DNA from: Dactylonectria macrodidyma
Lineage: Eukaryota > Ascomycota > Sordariomycetes > Hypocreales > Nectriaceae
Assembly: GCA_020744425.1 (NCBI GenBank)
Contig: JAGMUV010000018.1
Span: 868,001-932,000, forward strand
DNA length: 64,000 bases
Reading direction: 5' to 3'
Notes under the pieces: model-generated
Told to the model about the DNA's origin: nothing
The model's database searches: none
The model's input: the letters and a program-made list of their open reading frames with translations, nothing else
Position numbers and translations under genes: made by a program
Shown: piece after piece, positions 1-11,749 of the stretch
How the letters are laid out: each line of letters opens with the position of its first letter
Position numbering within the stretch: the stretch's first letter is position 1

Positions 1-335
1 AAGAAAAGGGGGCAGTGGGAGAATGTAGACGTACCAATCTGGACCATGAAGCCCTGGAACTGAAAGGGATTATCATGAAGCATGATGCGGCCAGCATAAC
101 CAACAATCTCGGCCGCGCACCCGGCGAGCATGCCGGCCATGAAGCCCCAGCTCTTCCAGCGGAAGCCAAGATAACCGTGAACGATGCCGATAAGGGCGAA
201 CAAGACGAGCAGGACGACGTTGGCGGAGAGCGAGGGGATGTACGTGTACATGCTCCATTCTAGCGGGCAGATATCGAGGTTGCAATAGTTTTCCGGCTTG
301 AAGGCGTCGTCGCGGGTGAGGTTGCGGGTAGACAT
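1..335 (-). CDS. RTA1-family membrane protein, 5' exon (partial)
   Basis: The ATG is at 335-333 on the minus strand. The frame stays open for 100 codons to a GTACGT donor whose first base is at 34, so the coding exon is 35-335 and the gene continues beyond the window. The N-terminus is short and hydrophilic with a small Cys-containing stretch. It is followed by one hydrophobic segment (around residues 38-55) and a second that leads into the motif GYAGRIMLHDNPF, a signature of the fungal RTA1 / lipid-translocating exporter family. These are seven-helix plasma-membrane proteins linked to 7-aminocholesterol resistance and sphingoid-base export. The actual substrate here is unknown. Only the first quarter or so of the protein is visible. 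Confidence 0.85.
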   Translation of the reverse strand, partial: MSTRNLTRDDAFKPENYCNLDICPLEWSMYTYIPSLSANVVLLVLFALIGIVHGYLGFRWKSWGFMAGMLAGCAAEIVGYAGRIMLHDNPFQFQGFMVQIGTSTFSHCPLF

Positions 336-1700
336 GGTGATGGTGTTGTGGTGTTTGTTATCAGCCTGGTTGGTTTGTTTTGGTTCGGACAGGTCGGTTT
401 TTGGTTTGATAGATTTGTTTTGTAAGCGTCTTCGGGTTGTTGTCGTTACTGTCGAGTTGAGATGGTGCTGACATGGAAAACAATCCCCATCGAGGGATAA
501 GCAGTCTATATACTACCTCAAGAACCATCTTCATCTGCGTCTAGGACCACAAATCCAAAGCCCCTTACATCACTAACACGGCCGTAAACGCCCAACCCCC
601 AAAAGCCTGCCCTACGGCATCTACAGCACGAAGCCGAAACCCGCTTCGATTGCGCGTCTACTGCCGCCCGCGCCTCATTTCCATCGTCAGCACCAAGATT
701 GGCCCACAAAGAGCAAGAAAAAGCGGGCAGGACACCAAAAGGAACCAACGAAAAGGCTGCGTCTCAGCCTCAGAGAACAACCCCAGCGCCCGCCAGCGAG
801 AGCATAGCAGCGCAAGGGAGATGATTTTACCGCATTCGGTTAAATGGCTTGGGCGTGAGGTAAGCATAACTTGGGCTATAGGGCTTGAAAGCATGGCGCT
901 GACCACCAATCTGCATTCGAGGCCCAGTCGTGTCGCAGCTTCGGGCATAGCCGTTTCGGGAAAAATGTGAGGTTTCAAACATGGCATTGTGATGAAGGCC
1001 TACGTGGCGCTGTATGCGGGTGACGGTGAGCGGCTTGTGAGTCGTATGTCATGAATGGCAGATGCAAAATGGGCTTGATTGTTCGTATTTTTCCTAATTA
1101 AGCATGACTTGATGGGCATTGGCGCTATTCAGGACGGGACAGAAATATTCAGGAGGCCCGTGGAACGCAAGCATCACATCAAATCCCCCCGCTGTGAAAG
1201 TTGCGGATCTGAGATTGACGATCTGCAAGTAGACAAAACTCAACAAATGATCCATGGCCCAACACCGTAAGTAGTAATCTAGATAAGCTCTCCATCCATG
1301 CACTTGAAGAAAGTGCTCGGATCGACCCACAGCGATTTGGTGCTTCTCGGTTTTGGTCTAATCATAGTAGCCGCCGGGGTTTGGCTTTCCATCTAATAGA
1401 CTGTAGTCTCGCTCATTTCCTAATTCAGCATCCCCGCTGCGTCACCACCAAGTAAGCTCATGGCGGAGAGATATGACGACACGTGGAAGCGTTTGGAGAC
1501 GTTTTCCGGCTGACCCGACGGAGTTGGTAAAATCTCCGGTTTCCTGGACTTCCTGGCCACTGATTGGTCAATGGCCCCCAATCGGTATTTAAAGTGGCAT
1601 TCGATTTTGTCCGACAGCGCCGTGTCCGTCTTATAAAGGCCGGCTTTCAGTTAATGTGAAAGACTGGGATAAAAATAAACCCAAGGGTTTCAGAGGCGTC
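336..1700. other. Intergenic; no supported gene
   Basis: This holds the promoter side of the RTA1 gene and then about 1.2 kb of mixed sequence. The longest open frames (for example 658-987 minus) have no recognisable domain, no good start context and no splice structure. Tandem-like TGGTTTG / TTTGTTT runs just upstream of the RTA1 start (around 355-420) are probably 5'-UTR or promoter sequence. Confidence 0.5.
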
Positions 1701-1760
1701 GCATTTTCCTACATTGATACGCGTACAATGCAACTTTATAGCAAATTGAATATCACAGCC
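1695..1760 (+). repeat. Short degenerate dispersed sequence, copy A
   Basis: A stretch around ATACGCGTACAATGCAACTT recurs in altered form around 30090-30150 (ATACGCGTACAGCGCAACTT). The similarity extends about 20 bp upstream and also holds in one reading frame: both would encode a peptide like [FY]S[YC]I[DN]TRTxQLYxKxNxT. Two diverged copies 28 kb apart suggest the relic of a gene family or a transposon. The family is not recognised. Confidence 0.4.
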
Positions 1761-2204
1761 TCCAGCGTTCCCTGAACACCTGACGAGAGATTGCGATAGG
1801 AATGCCGCTGTTGAACTTCTTCCCGTTGTAAAATACACCCCGATTGCCATCATCCAAGCATTGTACATCTACCGTCGTGCACCAGGTGTATCAGTAAGGT
1901 CATATCTAGACAACTCACTGAAGAGCGACGAAGAAGAGGGTCATCTGCTCAACCAGGATGTGTGATATTGAAAGAGATGAGACGGCGTCCATTTCAGTGG
2001 CAGAGATGTCGCAAGTCACCCTTGAAAAGCTACAATGAGAGAGACCACCTGTCGCAAAACTACTTCCTTGACGACTTTCCCCAATCCGCAGGACATTTCT
2101 GACGTGCTTCACTACTATGACATCGATGCCGATTTTTACGGTAACCTGGACGCGGAATTAGAGAGCGACCGCTTTGAAGGCGACCTTGATGTATTCCGTG
2201 GCTA
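1759..2204 (+). other. Coding-like stretches, possible gene or relic
   Basis: Two stretches read like exons. After a TATCACAG acceptor-like site at about 1758, a frame runs 45 codons through a hydrophobic segment (LLPVVKYTPIAIIQALYIY) and continues into an acidic KSDEEEGH tail. At about 2047-2204 another frame runs 50 codons to a TAG with an acidic tail (DIDADFYGNLDAELESDRF). I could not join them with convincing splice sites or find a start codon, and the family is not recognised. This could be a small multi-exon gene, a pseudogene, or chance. Confidence 0.2.
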
Positions 2205-3271
2205 GTTGTTATTGTTCATACAGCCACACAGGATGCATTTGAGACGCGTTCTCTAGTGCATTTCTACCCACGTCCTATCATGAGTGGTGCAGAGAAATGG
2301 AGACAGGCATGTTTTCGAGTCATGTCTAGTCATTTCCAAAGTGGCCCAATCGAGACCTGGCACATCTATGAGAAGCAACTTCTCCATGGTTAAAGGAAAA
2401 CCTGCAGATGAGAGTTCAACTCGAATCAACCCATCTGAAGTGTAGATAGTATCTACTCAAGACAGGTACCTATGGATTCAGCAAATTAGCACGTATTTCT
2501 TCCGTAAACTGGCCTATTCACTTGACTGTGTGGTTCTCCAGGGTAGGGGCGTTGAGGTGCCACCTCGGCTTTGGCTAGCGGTCAGGCGGTCTAGGTGTTG
2601 TTTGTTGCGGAGCTTGAGGATTACCGCAGCGGTCCTCCTCATTTCCATCGAGGTTTAAAGACATGGGGTCATGAGTGTTAGAAGGAGGAAATGAGGAACG
2701 GGAAAGCAAAACTGCTACGTATAAGGCTTTCCCTCCGAGATCCCATTCATGGTGGCCCTCAAGCTTGACATAGAGTAGCTGAGCCAGTGAGTTCATTCCA
2801 ACCCTGGAACAAGTATTTTGTCAGAGATAGCTCAGGTAACCAACGGTAAATACAAATTAAATAAGACTATTTCCTTTTAAGAAAGCGGCGCAGTGGTGTC
2901 TCTGAAATGTTTCTTCTTGAGCAGGTAAACATGGCCACTCAATAGCCCAATCAGCGAGGGGCCGAAGATCCCGAGCAAGTTGCACCAAAACAAGCTCGAT
3001 CGCCAGTAATCCCCCACAGTCTTGGCATCAGTTTCCTCAATCCGTCATGACGAAAAAACGTGCGGTAGGAGCATTGCACAGCCCCCCTTCTCGGCTCTGC
3101 CCTGAAAGTTGATGTATCATCGTATACGTACGTACGCGGAGCGGAGGTCCTTTTGAATGAGGTTCTCCAACCATCGCCAAGCGTGCTACTCACAGATCTT
3201 GCCATTGAGATGATTCACTAGTAGCTCATCACTCAAAGCCACCCATTACATCCAAAAGCCACAGTGACACC
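2205..3271. other. Intergenic; promoter side of the split regulator
   Basis: No ORF with a recognisable domain is seen on either strand. The last 200 bp lead into the start of the Zn2Cys6 gene at 3272. The ATG context there is ACACCATGG, a good fungal start context. Confidence 0.5.
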
Positions 3272-3950
3272 ATGGGGAAACGGTCGCGCGCCTGCGAAGC
3301 TTGTCATGCTCTCAAGATCAAATGTGACGTCTTACCCACCAACCCAGGCGTCTGTGAGAGATGCACACGCTCCGGTCTTACCTGTGTCCCTGCGGCAAGA
3401 AAATGGCAGAGGGACCGAATCGCCGACTTAGAGGAACAAGTCAGAAGTCTGCAGGGGAAATTGGAGGGAGCTGGGTCTTCCATGCAGGGGCTTTCCACGT
3501 ATGGGGCCTCGACAAGGGCGACTTCGGTGCTTTCGACTGGAGATGGCGAGGGGACGAGCGCTGTACCATCTGGGTGCAATGGCCTCGCGTTTCTAGATGC
3601 GCGCTTTGGTCACGACTCCCAAATCCGATGTCTGGAGGTATGCTCAACCACTACTGGGCGATTTTGGTCTATCGTCCCCTTGGGCAATGGCAGCTCGGCA
3701 ACATCATGGCTACAGTCTATAAGGGCAGAGACACCTACAACGCTCCTTGCACTATTCGCTTTCGCCATGTCGCCCGACGATGCGAAGATTAATCATCAAA
3801 CTCAAGATGAACTACGAAGAATGGTTTTGGAAAGCCTCGGTCTGGCTGCGGTTGGTCTCAAGAACCCCTCACACGATCTGATCCAAGCTGCACTAGTAGC
3901 CAGCTTCTGGGCAAGACCCTCTCTTGGTAGCAACCATGCCAATTCCATCC
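3272..3950 (+). pseudogene. Zn2Cys6 transcription factor, 5' part (split by transposons)
   Basis: The N-terminus carries a Zn2Cys6 binuclear cluster with Cys at residues 8, 11, 18, 28, 31 and 38, followed by a linker and a leucine/glutamine-rich coiled coil (around 47-65), the usual layout of a fungal regulator. A probable 78-bp intron lies at 3638-3715 (GTATGC...TACAG). It is a multiple of three, so the frame is open with or without it. The authentic coding sequence stops making sense at 3950, where a 22.6-kb transposon nest begins. The open frame continues 44 bases into the terminal repeat and ends in TAA. The missing C-terminal part is at 26579-27579 in the matching phase. As it stands the gene can make only a DNA-binding fragment without the middle-homology and activation regions. 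Confidence 0.9.
3942..3950 (+). repeat. 9-bp target-site duplication, left copy
   Basis: ATTCCATCC is repeated exactly at 26570-26578, directly flanking the two ends of the outer element. The bases on either side of the two copies differ, so the duplication is exactly 9 bp. Confidence 0.92.
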
Positions 3951-3999
3951 GAGTTGTAGGCTCACCTGAACTGCCCTCGGCGGGTCACCTGTAAATGCC
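3951..3999 (+). repeat. Left terminal inverted repeat of the outer element
   Basis: It is 49 bp long. The outer 13 bp (GAGTTGTAGGCTC) match the other end at about half the positions, including the first three. The inner 36 bp (3964-3999) are a perfect reverse complement of 26521-26556. Weaker similarity continues for about 9 bp further in. Confidence 0.92.
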
Positions 4000-4039
4000 C
4001 CACTTTACACCTTAGGACCCACTTTTCAGGTGACCCGCC
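3979..4039 (+). repeat. 13-bp inverted repeat inside the left terminus
   Basis: GGCGGGTCACCTG at 3979-3991 is followed by its exact reverse complement CAGGTGACCCGCC at 4027-4039, so the left end can fold into a hairpin with a 35-nt loop. The second arm has no counterpart at the right end, which makes the two termini asymmetric. It may be an extra transposase-binding site or a remnant of an inserted repeat end. Confidence 0.8.
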
Positions 4040-7000
4040 CATAACGCCGTTTAAATTCTAATCCCTCGCGAAATCAATTTCTCTTCCTTCCTTCCTTCCT
4101 CACGCTCCCGCCCGCCCGCCTGCCCGCCCGCGCGCTCGTTTTCCCTTAATTTAATATTCAGATCGATTCAGAATCGATTTATAATTACTAACTAATTACT
4201 TTTTCTTTAATATAATTATTTCTATTAAATCCATTCTAAATCGATTTAACTAACTACTTATTAATATAAGTTTATTTATTATAACTATTATTATATAAAT
4301 TAATTCTAAATTAATTTTATTACTTTATTATAATTTTATATAAGTTTATTAATAATTATATTATATATAAAGTAAGTAAGGATAGGAAGTAATTATTTAG
4401 AATATTAGCTTTTAAGATCTTAAATATAAGTATTTTTAAATTACTTTTAAATTAATTTATATTAATTATAATTTAAGCTAATTATATTAAAATTGCTTTT
4501 AATAAAGTTTATTATTATTAAGTTAATAATAATAGTATAATATACTTAATAATAAGTAATTTTAAATTAATTTAAAATTAATTCTAATATTATATATTTA
4601 AAATATTATTTTTAATAATAAGTCTAATCTTAAGCTTTATATTAAGTATTACTAATTTAAAGTTAAATACTATAGCTTAAGAAATATTAATATAAGTATA
4701 AATTCTAAAGCTAAAAGTAAGTATTTTATATTAATTAATTATAAATTATTTTTAAATTAATTTTATAGAATTCTATAAATGCTTTATAATTATTATTTAT
4801 AGTAATAATACTAATAAAGTAGTTAATAAAGAACTACTTACTTTACTTACTATTTTAATTCTAATTAAGAATATTTACTTTTTATATAAAAAGGCTAAGA
4901 AGGTGGTTATTTTATTTAATTCTCTAACTTAGATTAAGAAAAATATAACTAAAGTAAGTAATTCTTAATTAATTCTAAATCGATTTATATTAATATATAA
5001 TAGGTTTCTTATTCTAAGCTTAAGAGTATTACTAATATAATTAGAATATATAAATTATATAAAGAAATAAATAATAAATAATATTAAATTATTTCTAAAT
5101 TAATTATTAATTAATTATAGGTTTATACTTTTTAAAAGTCTATTATATAAATTATTATATTTAAGCTAAGTTTAAAATATTATTAGCTAAGAATATAGCT
5201 TCTAAGAGCGAAACTTTTACTATAAGTACTATTATTATAGTAATTTTTAATAATAAAACTACTAACCTTATTATTAATACTAATAATTCTAAAAGCATAA
5301 GGAAAATACTTAATAAAATTACTTAAGAAGTAGTTATAAATTAATTTATACTTAATCTTAATAAAAAGAAAGATTACTTTATTATTTTTTATAATTTATT
5401 CATTACTTAGAGTAATAAGTTAAACTTAAGTATAGATTAAGGTTAGGATTTAATTAAGAAGTATTATAAAGTATAAGTATTAGAAGAGAATAAAGCTTTT
5501 CTTAAGTAAAAGTAATTTTAAAACTAGTTATAAAATAATTCTAAATTAATTTAGTTAGTAATATTTATTACTAAACTATAGTTTTTATAAATTAATATTA
5601 AATTACTTTTAATTTAAAACTAGAAAATCTCTTTTAAATTAATTTTTAATATTCTTTTAAAATAAATAATAATAATAATATAATAATATATTATATAAAG
5701 TAATATAATAAGAAAAGCGATTTAAAAGCGATTTAAAATTAGTTTATTATTTATTTCTTAATAATATTATTCTAATCTTTTTTTATTATATTTCTAATGC
5801 TTCTTACTATAATTTCAGTTTCTACTTTATAAAATCTAATTCTAATTTATTCTTTTTCCTTTCTAATTTAAATTATATTTCTAATTCTATTTTTATAGTC
5901 TTTTCTTTTAATTCTATTTATATTTTTATTTTTTTCTTTTTAAATTCTTATTTTATTTTCTTTTTTTTAAAATTAAGCTTATCTTATTAAAAAGAATTCT
6001 ATAAACTCTATATTAAGACTTACTATTAAAAGGATTAAGACTTAGAAGATATAAAAACTAATTCTAAATTAATTTAGAATTACTTACTTTAAAGGATTTA
6101 ATATTTAACTTTACTAATACTTTAATAAAGAATTTCTTCTTTATAAAGAACTTCCTCTTTATAAAAAGCTTCTTTTTAATAAAGAGCTTACTCTTAGTAT
6201 AAAACCTAAAGAAGATACTTATAATAAAGTATATACTAAATTATTATTCTTATTAAAGTTAAATTCAGAATTACTTTCTAAAAGTTATTTAATTATCTTT
6301 TAGATTAAGACCTTAGTTTACTCTTCTTATTAATTTATAAGATACTTTTACTTCTTTTAACCTATTATAATTATTAAAACTAATTTAAAATCAATTTAGA
6401 AGCAATTCTTATTTTATTAGTTTATTAAGGCTTTATATAATTTAATAATAAATATATTTTAAAAAGTATTTTAAATACTATAATATTTAAATATCTTATT
6501 AAAAGAGATTATATTTTAATTTATATTTTAATATTTAATAATTAATATTTATTAAGAATTAATTAAGAATTAATTAGGAACTATTTATAAAGTAATATAT
6601 ATATATAATAAAATATATCTTCTATTCTAATAATATAAAATTATATATAAGATTTTAATAGAGTTAGTATAAAAAGCTAGTATTTTTTAATTATCCTTAT
6701 TAATCTAATTATAAGTATAATTAAGCCTAAATTAAATAATAAGAAATTCTTTATACTAAGCTTAAAAATAGAGTTTAGAATTATTTATAATTATTAATAA
6801 AGCGATTATAAATTAATTTAAAAATAATTACTTATTCTTTAAAAATAATATAATTTAAAAGTAATTCTTTTTAGATTAAGCTTTTAAAAGAGATACTATT
6901 CTAAAATAGTATAAATCCAGCCCTTAATCTTAATTATAAAGAGTTTAAATACCTTTTAAAAAGTGAACCTTATAAAGTTAAATATATTACTATACTTACT

Positions 7001-7819
7001 AGAGCTAAGGCTAATATTTAAAGTTAATATCTTAAAAAAGGTAGGTTTTAAAAGCTAAAATGATTAAAGAATTGATTCTAAAGCGCTTTTAAATTACTTA
7101 CTAATAATATATATTAAATCTTAATTAACTATAATTCTAACTAGGCTATAGCTATATAGATACTTTTACTGAATCTTAATCTTATATTAATAAGAAAAGA
7201 TAGAAAATACCTTTTTAAATATTAGAAAATAGAGTTCTTTTATCTTAGAATTAAAATATATATAAATAAGTAAAATTACTAGAATATATTAGAATTAATT
7301 CTAAATTAATTATAAATTGACTTATATCTTTAGTATATAGAGCTATACTAGTCTTAAATAACTTTAACCTTATTTCTTTTAAAAAGATGCTTATAATTTA
7401 TATCTAATTTAAAAGAATGAAATACTTCTTATTAAAATATAGTTATTTACTTTTTAAAAAAATAGATTATAATAAAATTTATTCTATTATTATTAATATA
7501 TTAAATATATTATATATATAAGTAAATTAATTTATAATCAGTTTAGAATCGATTTACTTAATCTAAGCTATTTAACTATTCTTAATATAAAAGGAAGACT
7601 ATAAGATATAATATTCTATATAAAAAGAAAAGAGCATTCTATTTATATAGAATAGCTTAGACTCTATCTATATTATTCAAATTCTAATAAACTTAGCTAA
7701 ATGACTTTTTATAATACTTTATAAAAAAGTCTTATAGTCTTAAAGAGTTTAAAAATAGAATTAAATAATATTAAATATAGAATTAAATTAATTTAAAATT
7801 ACTTATAAAGCATTTTAAA
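4040..7819 (+). pseudogene. Left arm of the outer element: AT-rich, decayed
   Basis: After a short pyrimidine/GC microsatellite (CTTC and CCCG repeats, around 4083-4137) the sequence becomes extremely AT-rich with few remaining C or G outside short islands. On the plus strand, parts of 4800-7300 read as a degraded protein in which most stops are TAA or TAG at positions where CAA, CAG or TGG would fit (for example around 5280-5530: lysine-rich and hydrophobic blocks interrupted only by such stops). This is what RIP does to a coding sequence. The protein is not recognised; a transposase is the obvious candidate. Confidence 0.5.
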
Positions 7820-7824
7820 GCTAT

Positions 7825-8068
7825 TATTATAGTTCTCTTAGTATCTGACTTAAGGGATGTCATTATTAATAGCTATACTATCAGATATGCCTATCGTCAT
7901 ATTTTACACTATTACAGTTCTTTTACCTTAGTAATTAGTACTTAGTAATCTAGTTCTATATATTATATATAAAGTCTTAATTATCTCCTCTAACTTCTAG
8001 AATAGAAGATTTAACTATAAGTATATTATTTCTATTAATAAGAACCTAGTCCTAACCTATCTATAATA
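7825..8068 (-). repeat. Gypsy 3' LTR
   Basis: It is 244 bp and matches 24738-24981. By eye there are about 26 differences and every one is a C/T or G/A transition. In the first ~100 bp this copy keeps the C or G; in the last ~110 bp it is the copy that has become T or A. Its outer end reads TATTAT and its inner end ATA, where the better-preserved end of the partner reads ACA. Confidence 0.9.
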
Positions 8069-8149
8069 AGTATTTAATAATAAGAGATAAAAGCCACTAT
8101 ACTAATAGTAAAAATGCATATAATAAAAGCAAAATAATCTAAGGAAGTA

Positions 8150-10340
8150 ATCTATTAATTCATAAGAAGAGAAAAATTTACATCCCCCATTCATTCTAAA
8201 TTCTAGCCCTATTATCTATCCAAATCCACCTCACTATTATCGAAATCATCCTTCGGATAGTTAATATTAAGTCTCTATCGCCTATTATCTATCTAAGTCC
8301 TTCTTAGCCCTCTCCGCCCGCTAGAGTCCACTCCTTAATTATCGCATTCACTATTAAAGTGACCATTATTAACGATTCTTCTTCAGCATTACTTACTTTA
8401 AGTTAGAGAAGAGTGAGTTAAGGTCAACTTAGGCACATTTCTATATCTACTCCTTCATACTCGCTAGTTTTAGCTTAAGAGTTAATAGATTTAGCGGCTT
8501 TTTAACGTTTTTAGTTACTAGCGCCTTTTTTAGTGCTGGTTTTGCCTTTATTAGAGTTAACTCTTGCATTAGGGTTAGTAAACCAGTAAAATTACTAGAA
8601 TCATCTAGGATATCTTAGAAGTTAATTATAGTTACTATTTTTGACTTCTTCTAAGGTATTTCCTACAGTTCTTCATTAGCCTTCCATTTATTAGGCTCCT
8701 TTATTAAAGTTATCTTAGTAGTAGTAGGAATTCGCACTTCTATTATTAGTTTCTTCTATATAAGCAGGTCTATTAGTTTCACCTTTTTAAAGGAAATCAC
8801 CTTATTATAAATAGCTTTATAGTATATATCTATAAGTTTACTAGCGCCGATTTTGCTCTAGACTTTCTCACATGCCTTTACATAATCCTAGAGGTCTATA
8901 ACGCTACTAGCATTAAATTTATCCAGCTTAAGTTCGCATACCTTTATATAATTCTTAAGGTTAGAGATAGATCTTATTTAATTAATAAATTTAATACTAT
9001 TAGAGGCGATTTCCTTTATTATATCGTCTTATTTAGTAGTAAGCACTATTATTCTAAGGCTCTGCATATTAATCTTATTAACCTTTTTAATAAGGCATTC
9101 GAAGGCTTTACTATTAGCTTTAGCATCTACTTCTACTTAGGCCTCGATTTAGACAAATTTATCTCTAAGAGTATCTGAATCGCCATCCGATCTAGTATTC
9201 TAAGTATTTCTAATTTAAGTGACTAACTTCTCTAGAATATCGATCCATTCTAAGGCCTTTTCTAACTATTCTTATGTCTGCTTTATAATGCTTATAGCAT
9301 TAGTAGTAATTATAGCAGAAGCGGCGTTATAAGTACTGCCTGCAACCGTCTGGCTTATAACTTAATCTCTAGGCCCTAGAATATCTAATAAATGCGACTT
9401 CTAAAGCATTACTAGTACCTTACTAATAGTTCTATTCATTTGCTTATATAAGTATAAAAACCAGCAGGCTAGTATTTCTGCCTATATAAGTAGCTTTTTT
9501 AATTAGTAAATAGTCTTCTTTTATATTCTAAAATATTCACTATTTAAGTAAGCTTACTAGCAGTTCTTAAGTGCATTCTTTACTTATTAGGTTAGACCCA
9601 TCCTTATAACTATTAATTTCAACTTCTTCTAGTTAGTATCCTTCATTTTTTTAGCAAATTCTTAAAACTCTTTACATAGCATTTCCTAGATCATTAGATA
9701 TAACTTTCCTTCCTCTAACTTTAGGAAGATAGGATCATTAGATTTATCAAATTTATACCCTACTAAGCTGAATTTAACCTAAAAGAAGAAAATAGCCATT
9801 TTTAAATCCTAGTACTTAACATAATTAGTACTCTTACTAAAAGTACGAAGATTACTAAAAGTATAATTACTTCTAACTATCTTTTTACTAATAATATCTA
9901 AATAGATATTATAAAACTATTCTTCCTATTTTTAATAAGATATACTACTAATTCCTCTAATAAGGTTAAGAATATTTAAGTTATTATATCTCTTAAGGAC
10001 TTTATATTTAGTAAGGTCAGTTTCATCCTACTCTTTATTAGCTTCGCCCTATTTATTATTAGATTCGACTTTAGAAGGCCAGTTCGCACCTTTAGGACTT
10101 TCCTAATCTATATCCTTATCATTATCCAGAGCGGATTTATTCTTACTATTATTATATCTGTCTTCTTCTGCATCTTCTTCATCCATAGTATTACTATTTT
10201 TAATAGGGTCCTCATTACTATCGATTTCTTTATCTTCCTTAATATCCGTAGCTTTAGTAGCATTTATATTATCTTTACTAGTCGCCTGGGTGTTTTAGGT
10301 TGCCTAAAGGTATTAACTAGCGTTCAGAGGTTAGCCATCG
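8150..10340 (-). pseudogene. Unrecognised long ORF between pol and the 3' LTR (decayed)
   Basis: On the minus strand a coherent protein of roughly 700 residues can be followed, broken almost only by TAG/TAA where Gln would fit. It begins with a very acidic, Asn/Asp-rich region (around 10,300-10,050). It continues with helical segments that look like coiled coil, for example LEKALEWIDILEKLV around 9235-9285. It ends with a Lys-rich tail (around 8450-8800). No retroviral, chromodomain or envelope motif is evident. It lies downstream of integrase inside the LTRs, where most gypsy elements have little coding capacity. It may be an accessory ORF or a separate inserted gene; I do not recognise the family. 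Confidence 0.55.
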
Positions 10341-11749
10341 TATTTACAGGACTGGCTACTAATTTCGACTCTACGGATACTAAATATAATAGCTTTCTCC
10401 TTTTCTTTAAAGAGTTTGTAGAGTTTGGCCGTTTTCTTAGTACTTAAGATAGGGGTTCAGGGCTTACTACCTCTAGGAGAGCTAGTATAGCTAATCCAGG
10501 GACTGCTGCCTTCTTTACGGATAGGAGTACTGGTTTTACTAATAGTATATCTGAATCTAATAATACTAGAGTTAGAAAAGATAGTCTTACCAGTCTTAGT
10601 ATTAGAGAAGAAGAATATACTAGTTTTAGTAAAGGGATTAACGCTCTCTTAATAGCTTTAAGCAGTTTTATTATACTCTTCTTATAAACTATTAGTAAGT
10701 TAATAGGTTTTTATAATAATACTGCTTAGATTATTATTTTTAGTAGTCATAAGGAAGTATCTACTAGTATTTTCACTATTATTATTACTTATATTAATTA
10801 AATAATTCAAAAGGATCTTAGTAATATTAATTTTAGCAGTATTCTAATAAGTAGTAATAGTATAGGGTTAATAACTATATATTTCTAAAGGCTAAAGAAA
10901 AAGAAAGAAAGGGGTAGGTATTTTTAATAGTACAAATAGTGCTTTTACTAGTATTAAGTTAAAAATAATAGTATATAATTTATAACTTAGGGATTTAAGT
11001 TTAGTAAAGAAAGTAAAGAGCAGAATTAATAGTATAATAGTATCTTCACTAGTATAAGGTTAAAAGTAATAGCGCTCATTCTATAACTAAAAGATTTTAA
11101 ATTTAATAAAGAAAAGGAAAGACAGAATTAATAATATAGTAATGCAATTACTAGTAGTTAGTCGATTTTAGTAGCTCTTAGTCTTTAGGCTAAGGTTATA
11201 TAATATTAAGAGGCTTAGGTTAACTTTTATAGCAGCTTTAGAGTTAGATTTCTTTTATTAGTAGCAGTAGCTATTAACTTCGGCTACTTACTAACTAGCG
11301 ATAGTTACTTAGGAATATTTCTACTAGCTATTAACAGTTTAGCAAAAACATCAGTTACTAGTCAGTACTAGCTAGTAACTAGCGTTTTAGCATTTAATAT
11401 CTACATAGTAGCTATTAACGCTATTTTTAGCTTTTAGTATTTATATAAATAGCTATTAACATTATTTTTAGCTTTTAATATTTATATAGTAACTATTAGT
11501 ATTACTTTATTATTTATTATTTATATAGCTACTATTAATATCTCTTAGCTTATTAGATTTACTATATCTAATAGATAGGGCATATATTACCAGTTCTCTA
11601 ATAATTATAATTTAATTATTAGTTCTACTAATTCTTATATAATATTTAGCCTTAGAAAGTATGACATTAATATCTATTAGTACTTCTGCTTATTCCCCCT
11701 ATCTAGTAAGCACTAGTACGCTATTATAGTTTTTAGAGTTAAGGCATTT

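Noticed and set aside
658..987. 109-codon minus-strand frame with a hydrophobic stretch
   Set aside because: A hydrophobic segment alone is not enough; no family, poor start context.
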